Below the pieces are notes generated by a model that saw only the letters and a program-made list of their open reading frames with translations, was not told the DNA's origin and did no database searches. This document shows, piece after piece, positions 16,636 through 25,852 of a DNA stretch of 64,000 nucleotides (position 1 is the first letter of the stretch; every line of letters starts with the position of its first letter). Source of the DNA: Colivivens sp963626085 (lineage in GTDB: Bacteria > Bacteroidota > Bacteroidia > Bacteroidales > Bacteroidaceae); contig CAVFVJ010000008.1 in the NCBI GenBank assembly GCA_963626085.1, positions 62,001-126,000 on the forward strand, given 5' to 3'. Position numbers and translations under genes: made by a program.

Positions 16636-17787
16636 CTAAAACTCGTTGATATCCAGTACTTGTTCAATGACCGGTGCCATATCATAATAACGGTAGTCCG
16701 CCAGTCTGCCTCCAAATATCACATTCTTCTCCTTGAGTGTCAAACAACGATACTGCTCCGCCAAAGCATTGTTACGCCCGTCATTGACAGGATAATAAGG
16801 TTCCATCCCAGCCTTGTATTCAGTGGAATACTCCTCACTGACCACCGTACAGGGATTTTTGTAAACCTCCTCACCAAACATCTCGAAATGCTTATGTTCG
16901 ATGACACGCGTGAACGGCTGGTCGTGCGAAGTATAGTTGACCACAGCGTTACCCTGATAATTGGGCACATTCTCTATCCGCGTCTTGAACGACACCGTGC
17001 GCCACGCCAGATGCCCAAGCGAGTAGCCGAAATACTCATCGAGCGCACCAGTATAGACCAACTTGTCCGCTATATTTCTCCAATCACGATGATTAGCCTG
17101 ACTAAGTATAGAATCTCCATCGGCTGGAGAGAAGAAATCCGTGTCTGTATGGCAATCCGTTCCATCCAATAGTCCGTCAATAAGGCTGTTATAGCCACCT
17201 ATCGGAATCCCCTGGTACTTGTCGTTGAAGTAGTTGTTGTCGTAAACCAATCGAACGGGCAACCGTTTGATGATTGATGGTGGCAAGTCCTTGCACGAAC
17301 GTCCCCACTGCTTCTCCGTATATTCTTTTATCAGTACATTGAACACATCCACACCCACGAGAGACAAAGCCTGCTCCTCAAGGTTCTGCGGTTCACGTCC
17401 GCCAAGCGAGTCCACCGCAGCCTTCCGCTGTTGCTGCAGTTGCCTCTCGACAGCCTCAGGTGTTGTATATCCCCAGAGCTGATAGAACGTGTTCATATTG
17501 AACGGAAGGTTATATAGTTTACCCTTGTAGTTGGCTACTGGACAATTAGTGTACCTATTGAATTCCACAATAGAGTTTACGAAATCCCACACTCGTTTAT
17601 TTGATGTATGGAAGATATGGGCTCCGTACTTATGCACGTTTATCCCGTTAATCTTCTCACAATAGACATTACCGCCCAGTTGGCTACGTTTGTCTATCAC
17701 CAGACATCTCTTGCCTGCCTGTCTTGCCCGGTAGGCGAATGTTGCCCCGAATAGTCCTGAGCCTACTATCAAATAGTCATACTTCAT
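16636..17787 (-). CDS. glf: UDP-galactopyranose mutase
   Basis: A flavoenzyme that interconverts UDP-galactopyranose and UDP-galactofuranose, providing Galf for surface glycans. From ATG 17787 the 383-residue protein opens with YDYLIVGSGLFGATFA, the FAD-binding Rossmann motif, then KRCLVIDKRSQLGGNVY. The mutase hallmarks INGINVHKYGAHIFHT, YTEKQWGR, RLPVRLVYDNNYFNDKYQGIP and the C-terminal NVIFGGRLADYRYYDM are all present. A longer frame to 17862 crosses the promoter and was rejected. It is the first gene of a three-gene operon with a galactofuranosyltransferase and licD. Confidence 0.96.
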   Translation of the reverse strand: MKYDYLIVGSGLFGATFAYRARQAGKRCLVIDKRSQLGGNVYCEKINGINVHKYGAHIFHTSNKRVWDFVNSIVEFNRYTNCPVANYKGKLYNLPFNMNTFYQLWGYTTPEAVERQLQQQRKAAVDSLGGREPQNLEEQALSLVGVDVFNVLIKEYTEKQWGRSCKDLPPSIIKRLPVRLVYDNNYFNDKYQGIPIGGYNSLIDGLLDGTDCHTDTDFFSPADGDSILSQANHRDWRNIADKLVYTGALDEYFGYSLGHLAWRTVSFKTRIENVPNYQGNAVVNYTSHDQPFTRVIEHKHFEMFGEEVYKNPCTVVSEEYSTEYKAGMEPYYPVNDGRNNALAEQYRCLTLKEKNVIFGGRLADYRYYDMAPVIEQVLDINEF

Positions 17788-17819
17788 ATAATTTTCATTT
17801 GTCAAAATATACCCGTCTG

Positions 17820-17827
17820 CAAAACTA
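17820..17827 (-). promoter_or_regulatory. -7 element of the glf operon promoter
   Basis: CAAAACTA on the plus strand is TAGTTTTG on the minus strand, matching TAnnTTTG, about 33 bases before the glf start. It forms one side of a divergent promoter region. Confidence 0.5.
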
Positions 17828-17890
17828 CGATATTTATTTGAATAAAACAATTTATAAGACAAAAGTCCATCGCATGTGGAACATTATATG

Positions 17891-17898
17891 TATCTTTG
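17891..17898 (+). promoter_or_regulatory. -7 element upstream of the MG2/plug-like protein gene
   Basis: TATCTTTG at 17891-17898, followed by CA, fits the Bacteroidota -7 consensus about 60 bases before ATG 17959. The -33 box is not obvious. Confidence 0.5.
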
Positions 17899-17958
17899 CA
17901 CTGTGATTGGTAACCGTGCAGACAGCGGACACTGCCAGCATCAACCAAATTGAATTGA

Positions 17959-20610
17959 ATGAGGGAAGGAACAACATACAACCACATAACAAGACGGTTA
18001 TTCACTCTGCTTTGCCTTGCAGTGTCACTGACATACACGTATGCCAGCGAGGGTTCGGTTGCTATTGTGCGCCCATCCGACAATATAATGACGTACCTGC
18101 GCAAAGCCATGCACTTCAACCTCTACAACCCACAGGAGAAAGTGTATCTGCATTTCGACAACACAGGTTACTTCAAAGGCGAGTACATACGGTTTAAGGC
18201 TTATGTCACACGCTGTGACACGGAGAAGAAGACCGACCTCAGCCACATCCTTTATGTGGAACTCATCAACCCATCGGGCGACGTGGTGGAAAAGAGGAAA
18301 CTTAAGATTGTGGACGGTGAAGCCGAAGGCGACATTAAGGTTGACAGCATACAGACAACTGGTTTCTATGAGGTGCGTGCCTATACACGCTACATGACCA
18401 ACTGGGGTATGCATGCCTGTTTTTCCAGAGTATTTCCCATCTTCAAGTCACCAAACAAGGAGGGAGACTACAGCCGTCTCGAACTCGACCAGTTCAGTTA
18501 CAAAAAACGATTGCCCAACACCAGGACCGAAGACGAGCAAGTGACGAAAGAGACATATGTACGGACACTGACGATGCGCTTCTACCCCGAAGGGGGTTAC
18601 TTAGTGAACGGGCTGAAGAGCAGAGTGGCGTTCAGTGTGACAGACGAAGACGGCAAGTATGCCTGTACCACTGGAGTACTCACAGACGATAGTGGAGTCA
18701 ATATATGCGAGATTGTCACAGACACTCTCGGACGTGGCATATTCGAGTTCACGCCACAAGTCGGTAAAACCTATCAGGCAGTAATGAACCTGCAACAGGA
18801 TGCAAACAAGAGAAGTAAAGAAAAACGGTTTGAGCTGCCAAAGGCAAAGGCGGAAGGAACGGTGTTGAGCCTCAACATGCTGGACGATGAGAGAATAACT
18901 GTCAAGATAAACAACACGTTGGGGATGCAAGGACGACTGATGGGCTATGCACTGATGCACAACGGGACTATCGTCAACTGCGACACCATTACAGCAGAGC
19001 AAGAAAACACGTTTTCTTTCACACGCCGCGACCTACCGGAGGGTGTGAGCCAGCTCACATTGTTCGACAGCAACGGACAGATACTCAGCGAGAGACTTTT
19101 CTTCATTTGTCCGACACACAAATCTTCTGACAGCATACAGATCACATCAACCACAACCATGCTGACACCTTGTTGCAAGGTGAGATTCAAGTTACAGACT
19201 GCACCAGGCGCATCACTCTCGTTCTCTGCCATCGATGCATCCGCGATGAACAACGGACAGAGTGGCAACATGAGAACCTGGATGCTGCTGGCGAGTGAGG
19301 TAAGAGGATATATCGACCGACCGGAATACTATTTCGAGGCAGATGACAGAAAACACCGCAAGGATGCAGACCTACTGATGATGATACAAGGCTGGAGACG
19401 CTACGATTTCCAGTTGATGACAGGACAATCAACATTTGAAAACAGACAACCCATCGAGGACAAGCTCTACCTGTTCGGACAAGTGAAATCCAAAAGGAAG
19501 AAATACACACCTGACGATGTGGACATAAGTGCGTTCATGTACAACAAGAAGGGGGAAGTTATCGAAGGACAGTTACGCACAGACAGTGTCGGCAAGTACA
19601 ATTATATTGTGCCAGACATAACGGGAGAATGGACACTACAGATGATATCAAAGAAGGAAGACAAGGAGCGCAACTATTACATCTGTATCGACCGCCATTT
19701 CTCCCCACAAAAACGCTACATCTACCCCAACGAGGCAAGTATGCATCCGATGGGACAGCCTAACTTCAAACCGTCAGTGCAGAAAGCAGAGGAGGAAGCA
19801 AGCTATTATGAGAACGTAACAAAGAATACACACCTGCTCCCCACCATCAAAGTGAAGGCAGTACGACGTGTCATGGGCGACACGAGTAACGTGTCATGGT
19901 TCGACGAGGGAGGGGCACAGCGTCATTCAGCCATCAGATACAACTGCGACGATGATACCGACCAATATGCGGACAAAGGAGAAGACGCTCCGCTGTTCTT
20001 TGATTGGCTGAAAAACAAGAATCCGTTCTTCGACTATGAACAACCTATACTTGGAGATTCTGGCAGCAGAGGCTACGTCCTATTAGAAGAACGCACCACA
20101 TACAATGAACGTCCGATTATCTGGATAGTAGACAACACATTCTGGGGCATCACAGGACTCACATCATCAACGATAGCGAAAATCCATGTCATGGACTCCA
20201 ACAACAATACAGGAGTGGTCTACGTACCTGATTTTCTCGACATAGCCAAGAGCCTTTACATCTCGGAAGACCTGTCATCCATCAAGCAGTACGTCCTCGC
20301 AGAAGGACTGGAGTCGCTTAACGCAGTGGTGTTCTTCGTCTACCGCCATCCACTGTTTGGAGTCAAGCAGAAAGGACTCAGGCGCACCCACTTCGAAGGA
20401 TTCAATGTTCCGACAGCGTTCGAAATGGAAGATTATTCGGTACTTCCACCAGCAGAAGACTTCCGCCGCACGCTATACTGGATGCCCAACCTGAAGACAG
20501 ACACCAACGGTACTGCTACAGTGGAGTTCTATAACAACTCATCGTGCAAGGCCATGTATATCTCTGCTGAAGGGATGACCAACGACGGTAAGATTCTCAC
20601 AAATGAATAG
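17959..20610 (+). CDS. Secreted MG2-like/TonB-plug-like Bacteroidota protein
   Basis: An 883-residue exported protein; RRLFTLLCLAVSLTYTYAS is the signal peptide. The N-terminal part begins YNPQEKVYLHFDNTGYFKGEYIRFKAYVTR, a macroglobulin MG2-type beta-sandwich common in large Bacteroidota surface proteins. Further beta domains follow (MRFYPEGGYLVNGLKSRVAFSVTDEDGK near 200, FMYNKKGEVIEGQLRTDSVGKYNYIVPDITG near 525). Near residue 625, HLLPTIKVKAVRR and a segment around GDSGSRGYVLLEERTTYNERP resemble TonB-receptor plug domains, but there is no C-terminal barrel. The end (TLYWMPNLKTDTNGTATVEFYNNS) matches a macroglobulin-like closing domain. Function is unrecognised; related proteins are annotated as MG2-domain or TonB-plug proteins. 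The rhomboid protease gene follows by 27 bases. Confidence 0.75.
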   Translation: MREGTTYNHITRRLFTLLCLAVSLTYTYASEGSVAIVRPSDNIMTYLRKAMHFNLYNPQEKVYLHFDNTGYFKGEYIRFKAYVTRCDTEKKTDLSHILYVELINPSGDVVEKRKLKIVDGEAEGDIKVDSIQTTGFYEVRAYTRYMTNWGMHACFSRVFPIFKSPNKEGDYSRLELDQFSYKKRLPNTRTEDEQVTKETYVRTLTMRFYPEGGYLVNGLKSRVAFSVTDEDGKYACTTGVLTDDSGVNICEIVTDTLGRGIFEFTPQVGKTYQAVMNLQQDANKRSKEKRFELPKAKAEGTVLSLNMLDDERITVKINNTLGMQGRLMGYALMHNGTIVNCDTITAEQENTFSFTRRDLPEGVSQLTLFDSNGQILSERLFFICPTHKSSDSIQITSTTTMLTPCCKVRFKLQTAPGASLSFSAIDASAMNNGQSGNMRTWMLLASEVRGYIDRPEYYFEADDRKHRKDADLLMMIQGWRRYDFQLMTGQSTFENRQPIEDKLYLFGQVKSKRKKYTPDDVDISAFMYNKKGEVIEGQLRTDSVGKYNYIVPDITGEWTLQMISKKEDKERNYYICIDRHFSPQKRYIYPNEASMHPMGQPNFKPSVQKAEEEASYYENVTKNTHLLPTIKVKAVRRVMGDTSNVSWFDEGGAQRHSAIRYNCDDDTDQYADKGEDAPLFFDWLKNKNPFFDYEQPILGDSGSRGYVLLEERTTYNERPIIWIVDNTFWGITGLTSSTIAKIHVMDSNNNTGVVYVPDFLDIAKSLYISEDLSSIKQYVLAEGLESLNAVVFFVYRHPLFGVKQKGLRRTHFEGFNVPTAFEMEDYSVLPPAEDFRRTLYWMPNLKTDTNGTATVEFYNNSSCKAMYISAEGMTNDGKILTNE

Positions 20611-20637
20611 TAAAATAACTGAAAACATACAACTCTT

Positions 20638-21453
20638 ATGATGACCAAAGCAGTAAAGTGGCTGCTCACAGCAAACATTATAGCCTTCTTGATAGAGATG
20701 GTGATGGGTATAAACAGCGTCTTCGGACTATACTATATCGGTGCGCCTGGTTTCCATGTGTACCAGTTCGTCACCTATATGTTCATGCACGGAGGGTTCA
20801 TGCACCTGTTCTTCAACATGTTCGCACTATGGATGTTCGGACGCATCATAGAAGACACGTGGGGATGGCAACGATTTCTCGTCTATTACTTCGTGTGCGG
20901 CATCGGTGCGGCATTGACACAAGAGGCGGGACAACTCATGGGGTTAATCAATCCCTACTCAATGACAGTAGGAGCCAGTGGAGCAGTCTATGGCATTCTC
21001 CTAGCGTTCGGTATGCTCTATCCAAACGAGAGGATGTTCATCATACCTATACCGATACCCATCAAGGCAAAGTACTTCGTGATAGGATATGCCGCCATAG
21101 AGTTATTTGAAGGGATGGCATCGTCCGATGGAGTAGCGCATTTTGCCCATCTCGGTGGAATGCTGTTCGGACTCCTGCTCATCCTCTACTGGAGGAAGAA
21201 GGCGCGTCGCACGTCTTACTTCACCTCGTATAGCAGTTCTTCTAAATCAACGTGGAGGACGACATCCACCCGTCCGTACACGAGTGCTGAGTACAACAAG
21301 AATGAGCACAGTAAGGATTATGAGTTCAACGCACAGAAGCGGGAGCAAAACAACGAGATAGACCGTATCCTTGACAAAATTCGCAAGAGCGGATACGACC
21401 AACTGACTGAAGAAGAGAAAAAACGGTTGTTCGATGCCAGCAACAATAAATAG
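20638..21453 (+). CDS. Rhomboid-family intramembrane serine protease
   Basis: A 271-residue polytopic membrane protein with six or so helices in the first 185 residues. Rhomboid signatures are the YMFMHGGFMHLFFNMFALW segment (helix 2 His/Asn), the catalytic serine in VGASGAVYGILLA near residue 115, and the catalytic His in VAHFAHLGGMLFG near residue 165. Rhomboids cleave transmembrane substrates in the bilayer. The C-terminal 85 residues form a Ser/Thr/Arg-rich and then charged cytoplasmic tail ending in a helix ILDKIRKSGYDQLTEEEKKR, a feature common to Bacteroidota rhomboids. It is probably cotranscribed with the following EEP phosphodiesterase gene. Confidence 0.93.
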   Translation: MMTKAVKWLLTANIIAFLIEMVMGINSVFGLYYIGAPGFHVYQFVTYMFMHGGFMHLFFNMFALWMFGRIIEDTWGWQRFLVYYFVCGIGAALTQEAGQLMGLINPYSMTVGASGAVYGILLAFGMLYPNERMFIIPIPIPIKAKYFVIGYAAIELFEGMASSDGVAHFAHLGGMLFGLLLILYWRKKARRTSYFTSYSSSSKSTWRTTSTRPYTSAEYNKNEHSKDYEFNAQKREQNNEIDRILDKIRKSGYDQLTEEEKKRLFDASNNK

Positions 21454-21480
21454 ACAATCACAGAACAAGTGGACGTGGGG

Positions 21481-22572
21481 ATGAAAACGATTTGGAATGT
21501 TATTATGTGGGTACTGTCAGTACTCAATGTTGCCGTGGTTGGAGCCATGGCAGTCTGCACCTATTCGGTGTACTTGTCGCCACATACCTACCCCAACTGG
21601 TCGTACCTCGGCATGGTCATGCCCCTGTTCCTCGTGGCGACAATACTGTTCATACCCGTGTGGCTCATACTTCAGTGGAAACGTTGTCTGATAAGCATTG
21701 CAGGTTTAGCCATCTGTTGGGGCGGCATACACGACTTCTGCCCGATAAATATCATGCAGGGAGAACCAGAAGGCAAGACCGTAAAGATTATGTCCTACAA
21801 CGTTTTCTCATTCCTCAACTACAACTATGAAGGTGGCAAGACTGCTATTGCCGACTACATAACCCATTCGGGAGCTGATATCGTATGCCTGCAGGAAGTG
21901 TCAAACATAAGGAAAGTACAGCTCTACGAACAGTTGAAAGCCGCATACCCTTACATAGAAGTGGGGGTATCCACAGAGTCAAACTGTGCCATACTCTCAG
22001 TATACCCTGTCCTGTCAATTCAGTCGATAGACTTGAAATCCACGTCTGCCAGCTGTTACCTCTATGACGTTCTCATAGGGACAGACACGGTGAAAGTCAT
22101 AAACTGTCACTTGGAATCATATAACCTCGATGACGAAGACAAGCAGATGTATAAGGAAATGATTAGGAACTCCAACCCGTTGACAGATGCCAATGGGGTG
22201 GACGAATACGATATGCAAGACAGTTTCCTGTGGCTCGGAAGGAAACTGGCAAAAGCCAACTCCATCCGTTCACTTCAAGCCGACACCATCGCGTCCATCA
22301 TCGACAGAATACCGAACAAACACATCATCATGTGTGGAGACTTCAACGATTCGCCTCTCTCCTATGTACATAAGACATTAACACGTAAGTTGAAAGATGC
22401 CTACACTGAATCTGGCAACGGACCAGGCTCTTCCTATAATCGCAACGGCATGTATTTCCGGATTGACAACATAATAATTAGCGACAGTTTCAATTCGTTT
22501 GATGCAAAAGTGGACAAAACAATATATGAAAGCGACCACTATCCCATATTTTGTACGCTGGAAATGTTGTAA
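21481..22572 (+). CDS. Membrane-anchored endonuclease/exonuclease/phosphatase-family protein
   Basis: A 363-residue protein with three N-terminal transmembrane helices (residues about 5-90) and a C-terminal EEP (DNase I-like) domain. Catalytic blocks are KIMSYNVFSFLNYN, ADIVCLQEVSN, INCHLESYNLDDED, IMCGDFNDSPLSY and a terminal ESDHYPIFCTLEML. ATG 21481, preceded by GTGGGG, was chosen over an in-frame GTG at 21469. Because the catalytic domain follows a membrane domain with an odd number of helices, it probably faces the periplasm, which fits a phosphodiesterase acting on lipids or nucleotides better than a repair nuclease. Substrate unknown. Confidence 0.87.
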   Translation: MKTIWNVIMWVLSVLNVAVVGAMAVCTYSVYLSPHTYPNWSYLGMVMPLFLVATILFIPVWLILQWKRCLISIAGLAICWGGIHDFCPINIMQGEPEGKTVKIMSYNVFSFLNYNYEGGKTAIADYITHSGADIVCLQEVSNIRKVQLYEQLKAAYPYIEVGVSTESNCAILSVYPVLSIQSIDLKSTSASCYLYDVLIGTDTVKVINCHLESYNLDDEDKQMYKEMIRNSNPLTDANGVDEYDMQDSFLWLGRKLAKANSIRSLQADTIASIIDRIPNKHIIMCGDFNDSPLSYVHKTLTRKLKDAYTESGNGPGSSYNRNGMYFRIDNIIISDSFNSFDAKVDKTIYESDHYPIFCTLEML

Positions 22573-22626
22573 AACTAAAAGAATTCACTATCTTTGCCAT
22601 TTGTTACGCAGTGACTGCGTATACAA
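22567..22626 (+). promoter_or_regulatory. secDF promoter and leader hairpin
   Basis: A -7 element TATCTTTG (22589-22596) has a TTG (22567-22569) 19 bases upstream. Right after the predicted start point is an 11-bp hairpin: TTGT-TACGCAG (22601-22611), loop TGA, CTGCGTA-(T)-ACAA (22615-22626), with one bulged T. The leader to ATG 22696 is about 95 nt and AT-rich after the hairpin. Confidence 0.6.
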
Positions 22627-22695
22627 CAGCCTCCAAACAGGCACAAAATCAATAAATGAAAGAAAGAATAAATTATAAATCATCAATTATCAACA

Positions 22696-25600
22696 ATGCA
22701 AAACAAAGGATTTGTTAAGTTCTTAGCCATTGCGCTAACACTTATCTGCATCTTCTATCTGTCGTTCTCAGCTGTGACCAGCTACGTGGACAACAAGGCA
22801 TCTAAGATGGAAGAGAAGGAAGCAGAACTTTACTTGGATTCACTGAATTCGAATCCGTTCTATTTGGGACTCTACAACCTTAAGCAATGTCGTGAAACTG
22901 CCATCGGTCTCGGTCTTGACCTGAAGGGCGGTATGAACGTGATTCTTGAGGTATCTGTTCCAGATGTAGTAAAGGCACTTGCCGATTACAGCACAGACAC
23001 TCTCTTCGTGCAGTCTCTCAACGAGGCACAGAAACAGGCGAACGAGAGCCAAAGCGACTTTATCTCACTTTTTGTCAAAGCCTACAAGAAGAACGCACCT
23101 GACGCAAAACTGGCGCAGTTGTTCTCCACATCAAAGCTGAAGGGTAAGATCAACCCTAACAGTTCTGACAGTCAAGTCGAGAAAGTGCTGCACAAGGAAA
23201 TCGACGAGGCAGTAGACAACTCATTCGTTGTGCTCCGTGCTCGTATCGACCGTTTCGGTGTCGTCCAGCCCAACATCCAGAAGGTGGAGGGACAATCAGG
23301 ACGTATCATGGTGGAACTCCCGGGTATCAAAGAACCAGAGCGTGTGCGTAAGCTCTTGCAGGGCAGTGCAAGCCTTGAGTTCTGGGAGACATACGACAAC
23401 GACGTGATACTGCCTTACCTCAGTCAGTTGAATACTGCCCTACGTGACGGTAAGGTCGTTGACGAGACTGAGGAAGCAACAGAAGACACTACTGCTGTGG
23501 CTGTTGCGGAGACAAGTGAGGTTGCAGAGGACTCTACTACCACAGAGAAGAAAGAGGAGAACATCCTCGCTCAAGTAACTGCCAGCGACCAACCGAAAGC
23601 GACCAACAAACCTACTGACGAGAAACAACTTGAACTTGCAAAGGCAGAGAACCCACTGTTCTCCATCCTGCAGGTAATCAACGGCAACGCTGGTTGTGCA
23701 GTTGGTTATGCACTTGCATCCGATACAGCGGAAATCAACAGTCTGGTCACAGGCGAGATATCAAAGCAGATTCTCCCGACCGACCTTTCACTCAAGTGGG
23801 GTGTGAAGGCTGAAGACAAGGCAGGAAAGGTGTTTACCCTCTATGCCATACGTGAGACAGGACAGAACGGACGCGCTCCGATAGAAGGTGACGTGGTGAC
23901 AGAAGCCAAGGATGCCTTCGACCAAAACAACCGTCCTTGTGTCACCATGAAAATGAATACTGAAGGTGCACGCAAGTGGGCTTCACTCACAGAGAGGAAC
24001 ATCAACCACTGCGTGGCTATCGTGCTCGACGGAGTTGTGTACAGTGCACCAAACGTAAACAACAAGATTGACGGTGGAAGCACAGAGATCACAGGACGCT
24101 TCACAGCAAGCGACACCAAAGACCTCGCCAACGTACTTCAGTCCGGAAAGATGCCTGCCCCAATCCAGATTGTACAGGAAGACATCGTAGGTCCGTCCCT
24201 TGGTCAGGAATCCATCAATGCTGGTTTCATATCATTCATCATTGCCTTCATCATCCTTATGGTTTACATGTGCGTGATGTATGGATTCCGTGCTGGTATG
24301 GTAGCCAACACAGCCCTCCTGCTCAACTTCTTCTTCACACTCGGAATACTTACCTCACTACAGGCGGCACTCACAATGTCCGGCATTGCAGGTATGGTAC
24401 TCACACTGGGTATGGCAGTCGATGCCAACGTGCTCATATATGAGCGTACCAAGGAAGAGCTGAAAGCCGGAAAGAACCTCAAGAATGCGGTATCTGCCGG
24501 TTATGCAAACGCCTTCTCTGCCATCTTCGACTCCAACCTCACGTCCATCATCACCGGTGTGATCCTCTTCTACTTCGGAACAGGACCAATCAAAGGATTC
24601 GCGACAACACTCATCATCGGTATCATCTGCTCATTCTTCACTGCTGTATGGTTGACACATATCTGCTATGAGCATTTCTTCAAGAACGACAAGTGGATGG
24701 ATCTCACATTCTCCACATCCTTCTCTAATGCCATCTTCCGCAAGACCAACTTCAACTTCATGGGTTACTACAGGAAGTCGTTCATCATCTTCGGTGTCAT
24801 CATTGCGGTAAGCGTCATCTCACTGGCAATACGGGGACTGAGCCGTTCCATCGACTTCACAGGAGGACGTAACTATAAGGTTGAGTTCGTCAAGGAGGTA
24901 GTACCAGAGGAAGTAGGCAAGGTACTCTCTGAAAACCTGCAGGAGAAAGCAGAATCCGACGACAACATAAGTAACAAGGTGACAACACAAGTCATCGCCA
25001 TCGGTACAGACAATAAGATGGTACGTATCTCCACCAACTACCGTATCAACGACAGCGGTCAGGAAGTGGATGCGGAAATCGAGGAGGTCATTTACCATAC
25101 ACTGGTAGATAACGGCATGATTGACAAGAGTGTCAGCCTTGAGCAGTTCATTGACCGCGACAATCGTGAAGGCGGTTCAATCATCAGTTCACAGAAAGTA
25201 GGTCCGTCCATCGCTGAAGACATCACATACGGAGCAATCTGGTCTGTTATACTCGCCCTCATCGCCATCTTCCTCTACATCCTCGTGAGATTCCGCAATG
25301 TGGCGTTCTCCGTCGGATCGGTCATAGCACTTGCAGTGGACACGATACTCATCCTTGGAGTCTACTCGCTCTGCTACGGTTGGATCGGATTCTCGCTGGA
25401 GATCGACCAGACATTCATCGGAGCCATCCTGACCGTTATCGGTTACTCTATAAACGACAAGGTGGTCATCTTCGACCGTATACGTGAGGAGACGGGTCTC
25501 TACCCGAACCGTGACAAGCAGACGCTGTTCAACTACTCACTGAACGCAACCCTCACACGTACAATCAACACGTCATGCAGTACACTTATCGTGCTGCTCT

Positions 25601-25782
25601 GTATCTTCTTCTTCGGAGGTGACAGTATCCGCAGTTTCTCATTCGCAATGAGCCTCGGTGTCATCTTCGGTACATGTTCGTCACTCTTCATCGCAGCACC
25701 TACAGCATACCTCGTGCTGGGACGCAAGATTAAGGAGCACAATGCAGTGGAAGTAGCGGAGACGACAGTAATCAATAAATAA
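22696..25782 (+). CDS. secDF: Protein translocase subunit SecDF (fused)
   Basis: SecD and SecF use the proton-motive force to finish protein export through SecYEG. Here they are one 1028-residue chain, the usual Bacteroidota form. The SecD half has TM1 (FLAIALTLICIFYLSFSAV), the LGLDLKGGMNVILEV motif, a P1 periplasmic domain with RIDRFGVVQPNIQ, and five helices ending with the GMAVDANVLIYERTKEEL signature. The SecF half starts around NFNFMGYYRKSF (residue about 685) and includes RSIDFTGGRNYKVEF and the YSINDKVVIFDRIREE signature. An acidic low-complexity insert at about residues 255-315 (ETEEATEDTTAVAVAETSEV-like) splits the P1 domain. The gene has its own promoter and terminator. Confidence 0.97.
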   Translation: MQNKGFVKFLAIALTLICIFYLSFSAVTSYVDNKASKMEEKEAELYLDSLNSNPFYLGLYNLKQCRETAIGLGLDLKGGMNVILEVSVPDVVKALADYSTDTLFVQSLNEAQKQANESQSDFISLFVKAYKKNAPDAKLAQLFSTSKLKGKINPNSSDSQVEKVLHKEIDEAVDNSFVVLRARIDRFGVVQPNIQKVEGQSGRIMVELPGIKEPERVRKLLQGSASLEFWETYDNDVILPYLSQLNTALRDGKVVDETEEATEDTTAVAVAETSEVAEDSTTTEKKEENILAQVTASDQPKATNKPTDEKQLELAKAENPLFSILQVINGNAGCAVGYALASDTAEINSLVTGEISKQILPTDLSLKWGVKAEDKAGKVFTLYAIRETGQNGRAPIEGDVVTEAKDAFDQNNRPCVTMKMNTEGARKWASLTERNINHCVAIVLDGVVYSAPNVNNKIDGGSTEITGRFTASDTKDLANVLQSGKMPAPIQIVQEDIVGPSLGQESINAGFISFIIAFIILMVYMCVMYGFRAGMVANTALLLNFFFTLGILTSLQAALTMSGIAGMVLTLGMAVDANVLIYERTKEELKAGKNLKNAVSAGYANAFSAIFDSNLTSIITGVILFYFGTGPIKGFATTLIIGIICSFFTAVWLTHICYEHFFKNDKWMDLTFSTSFSNAIFRKTNFNFMGYYRKSFIIFGVIIAVSVISLAIRGLSRSIDFTGGRNYKVEFVKEVVPEEVGKVLSENLQEKAESDDNISNKVTTQVIAIGTDNKMVRISTNYRINDSGQEVDAEIEEVIYHTLVDNGMIDKSVSLEQFIDRDNREGGSIISSQKVGPSIAEDITYGAIWSVILALIAIFLYILVRFRNVAFSVGSVIALAVDTILILGVYSLCYGWIGFSLEIDQTFIGAILTVIGYSINDKVVIFDRIREETGLYPNRDKQTLFNYSLNATLTRTINTSCSTLIVLLCIFFFGGDSIRSFSFAMSLGVIFGTCSSLFIAAPTAYLVLGRKIKEHNAVEVAETTVINK

Positions 25783-25802
25783 TAAATAATACCAAACCAA
25801 GA

Positions 25803-25835
25803 AGAGGATGCTCCGCCATGGACATCCTCTTTTTT
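25803..25835 (+). terminator. Terminator of secDF
   Basis: AGAGGATG (25803-25810) pairs with CATCCTCT (25823-25830), with an inner TCC/GGA extension, followed by a T-run to 25835. The ddh gene starts 17 bases later. Confidence 0.88.
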
Positions 25836-25852
25836 AATCCAAAGACAAGACA

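Noticed and set aside
22656..22718. SecM/ApdP-like arrest peptide upstream of secDF
   Set aside because: Only 20 codons, no signal or membrane segment and no recognisable arrest motif; kept only as a low-interest leader ORF.
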